64,000 nucleotides of DNA from Saprospiraceae bacterium (lineage in GTDB: Bacteria; Bacteroidota; Bacteroidia; Chitinophagales; Saprospiraceae), in the NCBI GenBank assembly GCA_016717105.1, contig JADKGF010000011.1, positions 62,001 through 126,000 on the forward strand, read 5' to 3'. Position 1 is the first letter of the stretch. Every line of letters starts with the position of its first letter. Made by a program: the position numbers and the translations under genes. Below, piece after piece: positions 9,307-18,845 of the stretch. Below the pieces are notes generated by a model. The model searched no databases and was not told where the DNA came from. It saw only the letters and a program-made list of their open reading frames with translations.

Positions 9307-10355
9307 GCTTGCATTGATGGATTGGTTATAAATAAAATTTCATCATCGGCCACTTGCATCTTTTCTTGGAGTTTGCCTTGTACTGCGGGCGCTTTGATAC
9401 CATCACCTAGTGTAGTTTTTGTTCTGATCACTCTGGCTTCATGCCATAAACCTTGATTTATAAATGATTGCAGCAAAGATGCTCCGCCTTCTACCAGTAA
9501 AGAAGTAATGCCAAAGTTGAACAGGACTTTTAAAATATTTGTAAGATCATTAGTATCTGTTACCTTTATATAATGGGTTTGACCATCATTTTGCTCGATC
9601 TTGCTATTAATAACTATAGTTGGTTTTCCATCAGATAGCAACTTCTTACTTGGATCAGTTTTTAAATGTGTGTCTATCAAGATTCTCATCGGATTAGGAC
9701 CATAATATTGCCTAACATCCAGCGAAGGATCATCAATTTGCACTGTATTCCTGCCTACCATGATGCCATCTACTTCACTTCTCCATTTATGGGTAAGAAT
9801 TTGTGTATATTTATTGCTAAGCCAGACTTGATGATCTTTAGCAGAAAAATACAAATCTTCAGATTGTGCCCATTTTAAAATGATATACGGTAGTCCTTTG
9901 AGATTAATTTTAAATTTTTGTATAAGATCTTGGGTTTCTTTTTCCATTATTGGACCATCAACAGCTACATTGTTGGCTCTAAGGTAATCAATACCTTTTC
10001 CAGCAACCAATGGATTAGGATCTTTACAGCCGAAAACAACTCTTGGTATCTTTTCCGCTACAATGCGGTGCGCACAAGGTGGCGTTTTTCCACTATGGGA
10101 ACAAGGCTCAAGACTCACATATAAGGTAGATTGGGGAATAAGATGTTTGTTTTCAGTCGATACCGCATTTATCGCATTTATTTCAGCATGTGGTGACCCA
10201 AATTTTTGATGGTATCCTTCACCAATAATGACACCATTACAAACTAAAACAGCGCCTACCATTGGGTTTGACGCTGTATTTCGGATACCTTTTTTGGCCA
10301 AAACAATACATCTTGACATATAATAAGTATCAGGATGTACTGTTTCGACTGTCAT
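9303..10355 (-). CDS. ribD: Bifunctional riboflavin biosynthesis deaminase/reductase RibD
   Basis: RibD catalyses the second and third steps of riboflavin synthesis: deamination of the pyrimidine and NADPH-dependent reduction of the ribose chain. Residues 1-~145 form the zinc cytidine-deaminase-like domain with HAEINAI and PCSHSGKTPPCAHRI supplying the zinc ligands and catalytic Glu. The rest is the reductase domain (RSEVDGIMVGRNTV, DDPSLDVR, VEGGASLL). At 350 residues it has the normal length. It lies 12 bases downstream of secA on the same strand and overlaps nth by 4 bases. No FMN riboswitch is visible upstream, as expected for a gene inside an operon. Confidence 0.95.
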   Translation of the reverse strand: MTVETVHPDTYYMSRCIVLAKKGIRNTASNPMVGAVLVCNGVIIGEGYHQKFGSPHAEINAINAVSTENKHLIPQSTLYVSLEPCSHSGKTPPCAHRIVAEKIPRVVFGCKDPNPLVAGKGIDYLRANNVAVDGPIMEKETQDLIQKFKINLKGLPYIILKWAQSEDLYFSAKDHQVWLSNKYTQILTHKWRSEVDGIMVGRNTVQIDDPSLDVRQYYGPNPMRILIDTHLKTDPSKKLLSDGKPTIVINSKIEQNDGQTHYIKVTDTNDLTNILKVLFNFGITSLLVEGGASLLQSFINQGLWHEARVIRTKTTLGDGIKAPAVQGKLQEKMQVADDEILFITNPSMQA

Positions 10356-10367
10356 TTTATTGCTGAA

Positions 10368-13300
10368 TTACCTGCCGTGGCATTGTTTGAATTTTTTGCC
10401 ACTTCCACATGGACATAAATCATTTCTGCCTACTTTATCTTCAGTTCTTCTGAAGGTCTCTGGTTTTTCAGATTTCTTGGATACACTTTCTGCCGCTTCT
10501 CTGATGGCTTCTTCTTCACGACTGGTACGAACCTTGGTTAGGTCTGTTTTTTGAACCTTTGCTTCACGTACTTCCTGTTGAATCAACAATTTACCATTAA
10601 AAAGATAAGCAGTAACGTCTTTATTGATCTTATTGATTAGACCTTCGAAAAGGTTGTACGCTTCTATTTTATATTTTACCAATGGATCTTTTTGCTCGAA
10701 TGAAGCCGCTTGAACAGCATCTTTGAGTTCATCCATATTACGCAAATGCTCTTTCCAGTGATCATCCAAGATGGCAAGCATAATGGTCTTTTCTACATCA
10801 CGCATGATCGATGCACCATTTGTATCTATGGCATGTTTTAACTCTGCGGCGATAGGCAAAGGATTGCTTCGGCCATCTGTAAATGGTATGGCAATTCTCT
10901 TGTATCTATGCCCTTCATTTTCATATACTTGCGTAATGGTTGGCAACAAGATTTGAGTGATCTGTTCAGATTTGTGATGATAATGATTCATTACTGCTTC
11001 CAAAGTCTGGTCTATCAACTGATCTACCGAAGTGTTTTTGAATGTATCATCGGTCATCTGTGGGTCAGTGCCCAATGTGGTAAGACAATCATATCTGAAA
11101 GATTCAAAATTGCCATGACTTTTATTGGTCGCCACGATATTTTCGACTGAACCTACGAACATGCTATGTAAATCTACTTCGAGTCGGTCTCCTTGTAGCG
11201 CATTGTTACGCTTGCGATAGATTGCTTCACGTTGTATGTTCATGACGTCATCATATTCGAGCAATCGCTTTCTGATACCGAAGTTGTTTTCTTCTACTTT
11301 TTTCTGTGCACGCTCGATAGACTTAGTGACCATGCTGTGTTGGATCACTTCACCATCTTTATGACCCATTTTGTCCATCAGGCCCGCTATTCTATCAGAT
11401 TGGAAAAGTCTCATGAGATTATCTTCCAGAGACACATAAAACTGTGATGTACCTGGATCTCCTTGTCTTCCCGCTCTACCTCTGAGCTGCCTGTCCACAC
11501 GTCTAGAGTCGTGTCTTTCGGTGGCAATAATTGCAAGTCCACCTGCTTGTTTTACATCTTCGCCGATCTTAATGTCCGTACCTCTACCTGCCATATTGGT
11601 CGCAATCGTTACGGCACCTGATTTACCAGCTTCTGACACGATTTCTGCTTCACGCTGATGCTGTTTGGCATTCAAGACATTATGTTTGATACCGCGCATA
11701 TTGAGTGTTCGGCTCAATAATTCGGATATATCTACCGATGTGGTACCCACCAAAACTGGTCTTCCCTGAGCCGTGAGTTTACCGATTTCTTCTATAACAG
11801 CATTAAATTTTTCTCTTGCTGTTTTGAAAACCAAATCTTCCTTGTCATTTCTGATGATCGGCTTATTGGTAGGAATGACAACTACATCCAGTTTGTAAAT
11901 TTCCCAAAATTCCCCAGCTTCCGTTTCCGCTGTACCGGTCATACCAGACAACTTATGATACATTCTGAAGTAATTTTGAAGGGTGATGGTCGCATAAGTC
12001 TGAGTTATATCTCCGATTTTTACGCCTTCTTTGGCTTCTAGTGCTTGGTGCAATCCATCAGAGTATCTACGGCCTTCCATCATACGGCCAGTCTGCTCAT
12101 CTACGATTTTAACTTCTTCATTGATGACCACATACTCTTGATCTTTTTCGAACATGGTATATGCCTTCAGCAATTGACTGGTTGCATGCAATCTTCTCGA
12201 TTTTACGGCATAATCCTGAATCAACGTTTCTTTTTCTTGTGCAAGTTGGATGCCTTCATTCACTTCTCTTGAGGTGATTTCTTGGATTTGTTGCGTGATA
12301 TCTGGCAAAACAAAGAAATTAGGGTCGTTTTCACCTTTTGAAAGATATTCTATACCTTTTTCGGTTAATTCGACATTTCTGTTTTTTTCGTCGATTGTAA
12401 AATATAAAGGCGCATCAGCTACATGCATATTTTTGCTTTGCTCTTGCATATAGATATTCTCTGTTTTTTGCAAGATCACTTTGATACCTTCTTCACTTAG
12501 ATATTTGATCAATGGTCGGTACTTAGGCAAGGCTCTATACACCCTGAATAAGGCCAATCCACCTTCGCCTTCGTTATGACCAGTACTACCGGCTTTTATA
12601 AGTTTTCTGGCTTCAGCAAGAAGTTCTGAAGCTTGCTGTCGTTGGATACCAAACAGTCTTTCTATCTTCGGATTGAGCTCGATATACTCTTGTTCTTCAA
12701 GACCTTGTGGCACAGGACCAGATATAATTAATGGTGTACGTGCATCGTCGACCAATACAGAGTCCACCTCATCCACCATAGCATAATGGTGTTTTACTTG
12801 GACCAATTCATCCTTGTCGCGTACCATATTGTCTCTAAGGTAATCGAAACCGAATTCATTATTGGTACCATAAGTAATATCACATCTGTAAGCAGCAATA
12901 CGCTCAGGAGAATGCGGTTTATATTTATCTATACAGTCTATCGTCAGCAAAAGGAATTGGAAAATAGGTCCTATCCACTCGCTGTCCCTTTTTGCCAAAT
13001 AATCATTGACCGTGATGACGTGTACGCCTTCGCCAGTAAGTCCATTCAAGTAAGCAGGCAATGTGGCAACCAGCGTCTTACCTTCACCTGTAGCCATTTC
13101 CGCTATTTTACCTTCATGCAGTACCATACCACCGATGAGCTGTACATCATAGTGGAGCATATTCCATGTGATGTCGCCACCAGCAGCTTTCCAGCTATTT
13201 TTCCAGATAGCCTGATCGCCTTGGATAGATACATAGTCAGCCTTTATAGCAAGATTTCGATCATGATCTAGCGCTGTCACAGAAATTGTCTCGTTTTCCT

Positions 13301-13661
13301 TAAACCTTCTGGCTGTTTCCTTCACTACTGCGAAAGCTTCAGGGAGCATTTGTTTCAATACATCTTCAAGATATTTATTCCTTTCCTTCTTCAATCCATC
13401 AACCTCGTTGTACAGGTTTTCTTTGGTTTGAAAATCGTCCATAGCATTTGCTTTTTCTACCAAAAGCGAGATATCTGTATCTATATCTTTGAGGCTTTCT
13501 TTGATTCTGGATCTGAATTCCAACGTCTTAGACCTAAGCTGATCATTGGACAAGGCCTGATACTCGTTAAAGAATGCATTGGTTTTATCAACTACGGCGC
13601 TGTAGCTTTTGACATCTTTTTCGTGTTTGTTACCGAAAATGTTTTTTAGAAAATTAAACAT
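10368..13661 (-). CDS. secA: Preprotein translocase ATPase SecA
   Basis: The 1097-residue protein is the motor that pushes unfolded preproteins through SecYEG. Visible motifs are the Walker A loop MATGEGKT near residues 189-196, Walker B MVDEVDSVLVDDARTP from ~295, GMTGTA in the second half, NMAGRGTDIKIG, and RQLRGRAGRQGDPG. The C-terminus ends in a zinc/SecB-binding tail (GRNDLCPCGSGKKFKQCHGR). It is ~200 residues longer than the E. coli enzyme. Much of the difference is an insertion after the first nucleotide-binding motifs (around 320-430), as in other Bacteroidota SecA proteins. A -7 box lies ~56 bases upstream. ribD follows closely. Confidence 0.97.
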   Translation of the reverse strand: MFNFLKNIFGNKHEKDVKSYSAVVDKTNAFFNEYQALSNDQLRSKTLEFRSRIKESLKDIDTDISLLVEKANAMDDFQTKENLYNEVDGLKKERNKYLEDVLKQMLPEAFAVVKETARRFKENETISVTALDHDRNLAIKADYVSIQGDQAIWKNSWKAAGGDITWNMLHYDVQLIGGMVLHEGKIAEMATGEGKTLVATLPAYLNGLTGEGVHVITVNDYLAKRDSEWIGPIFQFLLLTIDCIDKYKPHSPERIAAYRCDITYGTNNEFGFDYLRDNMVRDKDELVQVKHHYAMVDEVDSVLVDDARTPLIISGPVPQGLEEQEYIELNPKIERLFGIQRQQASELLAEARKLIKAGSTGHNEGEGGLALFRVYRALPKYRPLIKYLSEEGIKVILQKTENIYMQEQSKNMHVADAPLYFTIDEKNRNVELTEKGIEYLSKGENDPNFFVLPDITQQIQEITSREVNEGIQLAQEKETLIQDYAVKSRRLHATSQLLKAYTMFEKDQEYVVINEEVKIVDEQTGRMMEGRRYSDGLHQALEAKEGVKIGDITQTYATITLQNYFRMYHKLSGMTGTAETEAGEFWEIYKLDVVVIPTNKPIIRNDKEDLVFKTAREKFNAVIEEIGKLTAQGRPVLVGTTSVDISELLSRTLNMRGIKHNVLNAKQHQREAEIVSEAGKSGAVTIATNMAGRGTDIKIGEDVKQAGGLAIIATERHDSRRVDRQLRGRAGRQGDPGTSQFYVSLEDNLMRLFQSDRIAGLMDKMGHKDGEVIQHSMVTKSIERAQKKVEENNFGIRKRLLEYDDVMNIQREAIYRKRNNALQGDRLEVDLHSMFVGSVENIVATNKSHGNFESFRYDCLTTLGTDPQMTDDTFKNTSVDQLIDQTLEAVMNHYHHKSEQITQILLPTITQVYENEGHRYKRIAIPFTDGRSNPLPIAAELKHAIDTNGASIMRDVEKTIMLAILDDHWKEHLRNMDELKDAVQAASFEQKDPLVKYKIEAYNLFEGLINKINKDVTAYLFNGKLLIQQEVREAKVQKTDLTKVRTSREEEAIREAAESVSKKSEKPETFRRTEDKVGRNDLCPCGSGKKFKQCHGR

Positions 13662-14219
13662 ATTATTTTATTTGGAAGCTTGTTTTTTAATATTCAGCCT
13701 GAGCCTAAAAGGGTTGCAAAGATATTAAATATTATTAAAAAATTAAATTTGCATTCCGATATCCTTCCCCAAAATCATACCACGCACATCTTTAAGACAA
13801 AGTGTCAACTTTTGAGTAAAAAAATGGAAAAAATGGCATATTGCCTTTGTAAATAAAGATATTTTGGCAGGATTGGTTCAATGTATTTTGGAAAAAGTGG
13901 GCATTTAATTAGTGAATTCAGCGTGAATACAGTAAAATAAATTTGGGTGCTACAGTAAAGGCAGCATCATTGGTTTTGGTCGTTGTAAATAGGGAGCTCG
14001 TAATATTTTGCACAAGGAATAAAAAGTGCTTTTCTTTCAGTAAAACTTTAGTTTGATACCTTTTAAACATGAGTGTACTTTTTACTTAAAATCAAATATT
14101 CATTCTCTAAATCTTTTGTAAAAAAAATGCATAATTTTTTTCTAAAGCTATGAGATTATGTTGATATGATTTAGATTTGTAGAAGTTTCATTAAAAATAA
14201 TTATTAAATTTTGACTCAA
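13662..14219. other. Intergenic region between secA and a divergent membrane-protein gene
   Basis: About 560 bases, very AT-rich. It holds the secA leader and -7 box near the left edge. I see no conserved ORF, RNA gene or clear repeat in the rest. The right part may hold the promoter of the next gene but has no convincing consensus. Confidence 0.6.
13717..13724 (-). promoter_or_regulatory. Putative -7 box of secA
   Basis: The minus strand reads TATCTTTG, a full TAnnTTTG match, about 56 bases before the secA ATG. The upstream -33 region is T-rich but has no clear TTG. Confidence 0.45.
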
Positions 14220-14990
14220 ATGCAAAATCATATGAATGAAAGAATTCTTAAGTATTATAGAATAATAAAAGATAACTTAGCAATAATAATTATTATTATA
14301 TATGGTATTTCATTTGCGAATTATTATATATACTATAAAAGTTTTGAGATTCCAATTTTCAATTACATTGGATTAAATGACATGATTTTCTTCTTTGCAG
14401 AGTATTTGTTCGAAATTATCAGTATAATCTTCTTAACAGAGATAATACTATTTTTAATCTTTGTCATAATATTTAACATTTCTATTAAAATATTAATTTA
14501 TGGAAGAAAAAAATGGCGTAAATTATACTTGAAATCTTCAATTAAAAATAGAGAGCGCATTGAACAAATTTTTGATAAAGGATTTTCGAGATCATTGAAT
14601 TACTTCAGGTTAACTGTAACATTAATTTCAATTCTTGTAATCCCATTTCTATATTATAAGATGATCATGTTTCCAGCATATCTAATATATTTAATATATT
14701 ACTTGGAGAAAATGAATGTAGAAGAAATATCAAATTATTCATTATCAATAATTATTGTAATTATTTTTTTATTTATGGTGGTGAGCACTTTAGTCAATTG
14801 GAATAACAAAAGGTTCGAAAAAGATGATTTTAATATTTCATTTTATGAAAATAATGTATTTTATACTACAGATAAAGATAAAAGTCATTATAATTATTTA
14901 GGTGAAACATCAACAAATATTTTTTTCTATGATATTCAAAATAGAGTCCGTAATTTTTGTAAAAGAAAATATCTCTTATTTAAAAATTAA
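14220..14990 (+). CDS. Multi-pass membrane protein of unknown function
   Basis: I choose the ATG at 14220; a TTG nine bases upstream and an ATG at 14232 are alternatives. The ~256-residue product has four hydrophobic helices: an Ile-rich one near residues 17-40, one near 60-90, and two in the middle (about 140-160 and 175-200). A Lys/Arg-rich loop separates the second and third, and a ~60-residue polar C-tail follows. No motif ties it to a known transporter. The codon use is markedly AT-rich (many ATA and TTA codons) compared with secA, as in the Rhs immunity region nearby, which suggests an accessory gene. Confidence 0.6.
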   Translation: MQNHMNERILKYYRIIKDNLAIIIIIIYGISFANYYIYYKSFEIPIFNYIGLNDMIFFFAEYLFEIISIIFLTEIILFLIFVIIFNISIKILIYGRKKWRKLYLKSSIKNRERIEQIFDKGFSRSLNYFRLTVTLISILVIPFLYYKMIMFPAYLIYLIYYLEKMNVEEISNYSLSIIIVIIFLFMVVSTLVNWNNKRFEKDDFNISFYENNVFYTTDKDKSHYNYLGETSTNIFFYDIQNRVRNFCKRKYLLFKN

Positions 14991-15210
14991 GAATTCCCCA
15001 ACAATTGATAATTTTATAAATTCTTTTAAGACCCACAACAATTCAAATAAAAAATGATATACTACTGAATTTGTACAAAAATCAAAGATTATTGAACAAT
15101 AAACCTAAAATTTTCCAACTTATACCTACTGATAGATTTTTAAGATTTTACATCAAAAGGCCTACACAAAACAAGCATTTTCTTTACATTCGCATTAACA
15201 TTTAATTCTT

Positions 15211-15606
15211 ATGACAGACGAGACCATATTTGATGACAAAAACACTCACGAAATGAATACCAACCAACTAACTGCAAACCGTATCAAAGAAGAGAGAATA
15301 AAGCTCAATTATGCTCAACAAGCTGTAGCTGACTATCTCGGTATGGATATATCCAATTATTCTCGTCTCGAAAATGGGAAACTTGAAATCACCATCTCGA
15401 AACTCGAAGCCATTGCTGAGTTTTTTAAGATACCTGTTGTTGTTTTAATACCAAATGGCACAACATCGAATATCACTATTAATAATGGAAGCTATGGTAA
15501 TAATAATTCAAGCACAATGGTACATAATTATTCAGATGCTGATATACAGAAGTCTTTAAAAATGGTCATCGAATTATTGCAAGGTCAAGTAAAAAAAGTA
15601 AATTAA
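15211..15606 (+). CDS. XRE-family helix-turn-helix regulator
   Basis: Residues ~19-75 form a Cro/CI-type helix-turn-helix domain (IKEERIKLNYAQQAVADYLG, then ISNYSRLENGK and FKIPVVVLI), the common pattern of XRE DNA-binding regulators. An ATG at 15253 is an alternative start that would keep the whole domain. The C-terminal ~45 residues are Asn/Ser-rich followed by a short helix (QKSLKMVIELLQGQ), possibly for dimerisation. It lies next to the secreted-protein gene at 15610 (convergent, 3 bases apart) and near the Rhs immunity series. Control of either is possible but not shown. Confidence 0.85.
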   Translation: MTDETIFDDKNTHEMNTNQLTANRIKEERIKLNYAQQAVADYLGMDISNYSRLENGKLEITISKLEAIAEFFKIPVVVLIPNGTTSNITINNGSYGNNNSSTMVHNYSDADIQKSLKMVIELLQGQVKKVN

Positions 15607-15609
15607 GAA

Positions 15610-16314
15610 TTAATCTTTTTCATATTTTTCATTTATCTCAATAATTATTGCTTCTACATCTTTTACATTTGTTGGTTTTGTTATATTCATATTATTTTTC
15701 TTCATTATTTTTTTTAAATCCTTTTTTGTAACTAAGTTAAGCAGCGCACTTTCATTTCGAAGCCATGAAAAATTTCGATACTCTTTCTCTGATAAATCGG
15801 TAAGTAGTATAGGACATTTTTTCTTGGAATCATATTTCCATACACTTTTACCATGAAATGCCCAATCGCTCATATTTCCTGCAAGTATTCCAAATGTCCC
15901 ATTATTATACCCAAAAATATTCGACGCTGATGGTGGAATAAATTTATAATCAGGTAGGGAAGCCATACAATAATGACCTATAATATCAAGTTTTACAAAA
16001 AAACTGTTCATACTTATATCATTACAATAGCCTAGGTTTACATAAAAGTCATTTTTGTACTTAAAACACCATACGAATTTTGACTCCTTTACATTTTCCC
16101 CTGTTGCCCTGTTGATAATTTTTTTAATTTCTATAACATATTCTGATTCAATAAAACCTACTGCATATGCATCAATTGTTAGTGAATCCCTATTCTTGAA
16201 TTTTTGTGATGTCTCAAATATTGTAATATTGAAAGTGTCTTTTGGCGTACATTTTGCCGAATATATTACAAGATTTGTTAGTATAATACTGCTTATTAAA
16301 TATAAAATTTTCAT
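15610..16314 (-). CDS. Secreted protein of unknown family, paralog of the gene at 47217
   Basis: A 234-residue protein with an N-terminal signal or anchor (MKILYLISSIILTNLVIY, then SAKC). Its middle part, KYKNDFYVNLGYCND followed by FFVKLDIIGHYC, aligns with FKGNDYFNMLYFDD and FYKLDIVGRYC in the protein encoded at 47217-47903. Both end in a TKKxLxKK segment followed by a helical tail. The two define a small family that I cannot name. The C-terminal ~40 residues are Lys/Asn-rich. It sits just downstream of the Rhs immunity series on the same strand (90 bases from the next gene), so it could be an accessory of that locus. Confidence 0.6.
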   Translation of the reverse strand: MKILYLISSIILTNLVIYSAKCTPKDTFNITIFETSQKFKNRDSLTIDAYAVGFIESEYVIEIKKIINRATGENVKESKFVWCFKYKNDFYVNLGYCNDISMNSFFVKLDIIGHYCMASLPDYKFIPPSASNIFGYNNGTFGILAGNMSDWAFHGKSVWKYDSKKKCPILLTDLSEKEYRNFSWLRNESALLNLVTKKDLKKIMKKNNMNITKPTNVKDVEAIIIEINEKYEKD

Positions 16315-16403
16315 TCCTATAAATTAATAGTAATACTGATTATTTGTGCTCTCTTTGATACTTTTTGTGAACTATTATTAAGGCATACCATAGATCTATT
16401 AAA

Positions 16404-16769
16404 CTAAAAATAAAATTTACTAAAAAATGATAAAGAAATTATGGAAAGAATAAATAGTATAATGCCACTCCAAAAATCCTTTCCACTTTTTAATTCACTT
16501 TCAAAAGGTTTGTTTTTTAAATACCAAAAATATATAGGTAATAACAAAAAAAACAAAACAACAGCAATTAAAATATAATCATATTTATTTGTAATGAATG
16601 GTCTCATTAAATATGAGTCAAAAAAACCAATCCAACACAAAATAGTTATTGCAAATACAACGATTGTTTGAGTGGTAGCATCTTTTTCCCATTTTATATA
16701 TAAATAGAAAAATCGATGAATACTTACTAAGTAATTTCTAAATATATTTACAAATACATTTCTACTCAT
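16404..16769 (-). CDS. Small four-helix membrane protein, probable toxin-immunity type
   Basis: 121 residues: an aromatic, basic N-terminal segment (about 1-30) followed by hydrophobic helices near 33-50, 62-82 and 97-117. The layout resembles the proteins at 18191 and 18846: a short amphipathic start, a charged WEKD or RKDES turn, then membrane helices. It follows a displaced toxin-tip-like ORF by 14 bases, the usual toxin-then-immunity order. I infer immunity against a membrane-acting tip; no named family was recognised. Confidence 0.5.
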   Translation of the reverse strand: MSRNVFVNIFRNYLVSIHRFFYLYIKWEKDATTQTIVVFAITILCWIGFFDSYLMRPFITNKYDYILIAVVLFFLLLPIYFWYLKNKPFESELKSGKDFWSGIILFILSIISLSFFSKFYF

Positions 16770-16783
16770 ATTATTTAATATTT

Positions 16784-17137
16784 TTATCTACATCGATTAT
16801 TGCAATATCTAATTTGACTATGATATAATTCATTACTTGGGTTTTGCATGGCTTGCATGACTGGTTTAATTCCAAAACTATACATCAATGAAAATGCTGC
16901 ACCATAATGCCCGCTAAACACGCCTATTCCTGTGGATGAAATATCAGCTAACTTCCATCCTAAACTTTGATTAGAACGTAAAGCCACAACTACACTTGCA
17001 CCACTAATAAATCTTCCTCCAATTTTCAAACTTGTTAAAGTATAATATCCTCTCTTACCTGTTAAAACGGACCCGAAGTACTTAAACCTAAATCCTGCAA
17101 AATCTTTTAAAACAACACTTTCACTTTTATAGCCCAT
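16784..17137 (-). pseudogene. Probable displaced Rhs toxin-tip remnant
   Basis: A 117-residue ORF with no start context; in-frame sequence extends only three codons upstream of the first ATG before a stop. The middle part, GVFSGHYGAAFSLMYSFG, is a Gly/Ala-rich hydrophobic segment of the kind seen in Rhs C-terminal tips (compare YETAGFIAIKNPYVLGAKV in the tip at 19244). It is followed at once by a small membrane-protein gene. I read it as a tip that has lost its core-derived N-terminus. It lacks a core repeat, so the assignment rests on context and composition. Confidence 0.4.
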
Positions 17138-17156
17138 TGGTAACTCTACAATTTAC

Positions 17157-18144
17157 TCAAGAGATTATTTTATAAAAAAATTCGCTTAGTAATAAAGGTA
17201 TGACAAAAAAAGAAATTATTAACAATATTGTATAAAATACTTCTGCAATACTACCCGTGAATAAGATTGTTTTAGGTTCTGAATTAAACAATTTTATGAA
17301 AGCTCTTCTTAAAAAAAATTGCAATACTAAAAAAATAGGAGCAGAATGTCCAAAAAAAACAGGGAATGAAGATTGATTCTTTATTTTCGAAATATATAAT
17401 ACAAGTAAATTTAATATAAAACCAAAAATGCCAAGTATCAAGCTTCTCTTATATAATTTTTCTTGTTGCAACATTTGATCATCTACCAATAGCCAAAAAA
17501 TTAGTAAAACGCTAACAATTGCATAAGCTTGATTTATTGAATGTAAGTTCTCAAATAACAAAGATAAAATAAGTAAAAAAGAATATATAAAATAAAACAC
17601 TTTCTGTAGAAAATTTGATCTTAAAATAATCTTTGAATTTTCAAGTTTATTTTTCGACCTTTCTTCAGATAATATATCAGAAAATTTAACTGTCTTAACT
17701 TTGTTTTTTATAATAACTTCATTTTGGTATTTATATTTGACAAGTTCAAATAAATGTACAATCTTACCGTCAAACCCAATTTTGTAATTTTCATCATGTT
17801 CAGTAACGCAATAGACATTATCCCCTTCAGTATCATCAGGAGAAACATAAACTAAATGATAAATCTCTTTTAGTATCTTATTTTCTGTTCCTTTTGTATA
17901 TCCTTTAATATGGTAATTAGATATTTCGCTAGTTGGATTTGATAGGAAGTTAACTAAAAAGTAAAAAAGATAATTGGATATAATTCCATCAATTTTTACA
18001 ATAAACTTCCCTTCTTTATCTCTTATAATTTGGAATTCTATATTTTTATCTATAGATTCTCTGTATTCTTTGATCCATCGGTGTAAAAGTGTTTCTATTT
18101 TATCCTTGTTATAAAGTTCAATGAATATAACGTTTGCTATACAT
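17157..18144 (-). CDS. Two-part protein: soluble N-domain plus membrane C-domain, start disturbed
   Basis: The open frame reaches from the stop at 17157 back to about 18140, well upstream of the ATG at 17600. The N-terminal ~180 residues start VIFIELYNKDKIETLLHRW and are soluble and charged. The C-terminal ~145 residues contain four or five membrane helices (YFIYSFLLILSLLF first). No ATG lies in frame at the front. An ATG at 18144 in another frame (MYSKRYI) would join to FIELYNKDK if one base were inserted, so a frameshift at codon ~8 is likely. Position in the tip/immunity series suggests an immunity role. No family recognised. Confidence 0.5.
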
Positions 18145-18190
18145 TTAATTTAATTTAATTGGTGTTTATAATTTATTTCAATTTTCCCAT

Positions 18191-18583
18191 CTATAAAAAT
18201 CCTTTCTTAATGAATGTTACCAATGCAAATATAATTACTAGTGAAAACAATATTATTGCATTAAGTATGTAGTAATATTTTAATTCCTTTTCCACCATTT
18301 CAACAGCCATAATTTCATTTGATGGAAAAATAATCATGAAAATTGGCAAAGTAATTAAGTATACTACAAAAATAATTCCCATTCTTTCTAATTTTTCTTT
18401 TCCTTCCAGAAAATAAAATGGATTAAAACCTAACAAAATCAAGATTGTTACTAATAAAAAGAAAAACATTACAATTATTGCATTTCTCCCTACAATAAGA
18501 TTAAAAGTATCATAGATGCTTTCATCTTTTCTAGTGAAATAGTTAGCAAAACCCAAGATCAATTTAATACAAAATTGTTTCAT
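18191..18583 (-). CDS. Probable membrane immunity protein, second copy
   Basis: I choose the ATG at 18583 (MKQFCIKLILGFANYFTRKD) rather than the one 24 bases upstream. The upstream segment is the end of a duplicated toxin tip, and the second copy at 19241 starts the same way. The 130-residue product has an amphipathic N-terminus, then four hydrophobic segments near residues 37-55, 70-88, 90-105 and 108-127. It is about 60 percent identical by eye to the protein at 18846, with the first ~35 residues almost identical. It is preceded by a tip fragment, showing that the fragment and the gene were duplicated together. Confidence 0.65.
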   Translation of the reverse strand: MKQFCIKLILGFANYFTRKDESIYDTFNLIVGRNAIIVMFFFLLVTILILLGFNPFYFLEGKEKLERMGIIFVVYLITLPIFMIIFPSNEIMAVEMVEKELKYYYILNAIILFSLVIIFALVTFIKKGFL

Positions 18584-18660
18584 TATTAAAATTTTGAAAA
18601 TGGCCAATCAGAAATACCTGTAATATCTACAAAAACTTTCGCACCAAGTACATAAGGATT
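18584..18660 (-). pseudogene. Duplicated 3' end of an Rhs toxin tip
   Basis: The minus strand reads KNPYVLGAKVFVDITGIS followed by DWPFSKF and a stop. It is the same as the last 25 residues of the tip at 19244 except P for T. The nucleotide match over ~60 bases is nearly perfect and then breaks off at about 18661, the duplication boundary. It has no start and is a relic carried along with the immunity gene. Confidence 0.75.
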
Positions 18661-18845
18661 TTGACTAAATTAGATCCAACTCTACTTCATCTGAGAGAAA
18701 TCCATTTGATAAATTGCATCCTTGTAAAGTTGAGAATATTCATCTTTAGTGGTATACTACTTTTAGTACATACTAAGATAAGGTTAAAATTATCTTACCA
18801 TTGGTCTGTTTTTGGGTCTTGAATTCTGGTAGCTTTATATTAAAG

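Noticed and set aside
9303..10355. FMN riboswitch upstream of ribD
   Set aside because: ribD starts 12 bases after secA with no room for an aptamer.
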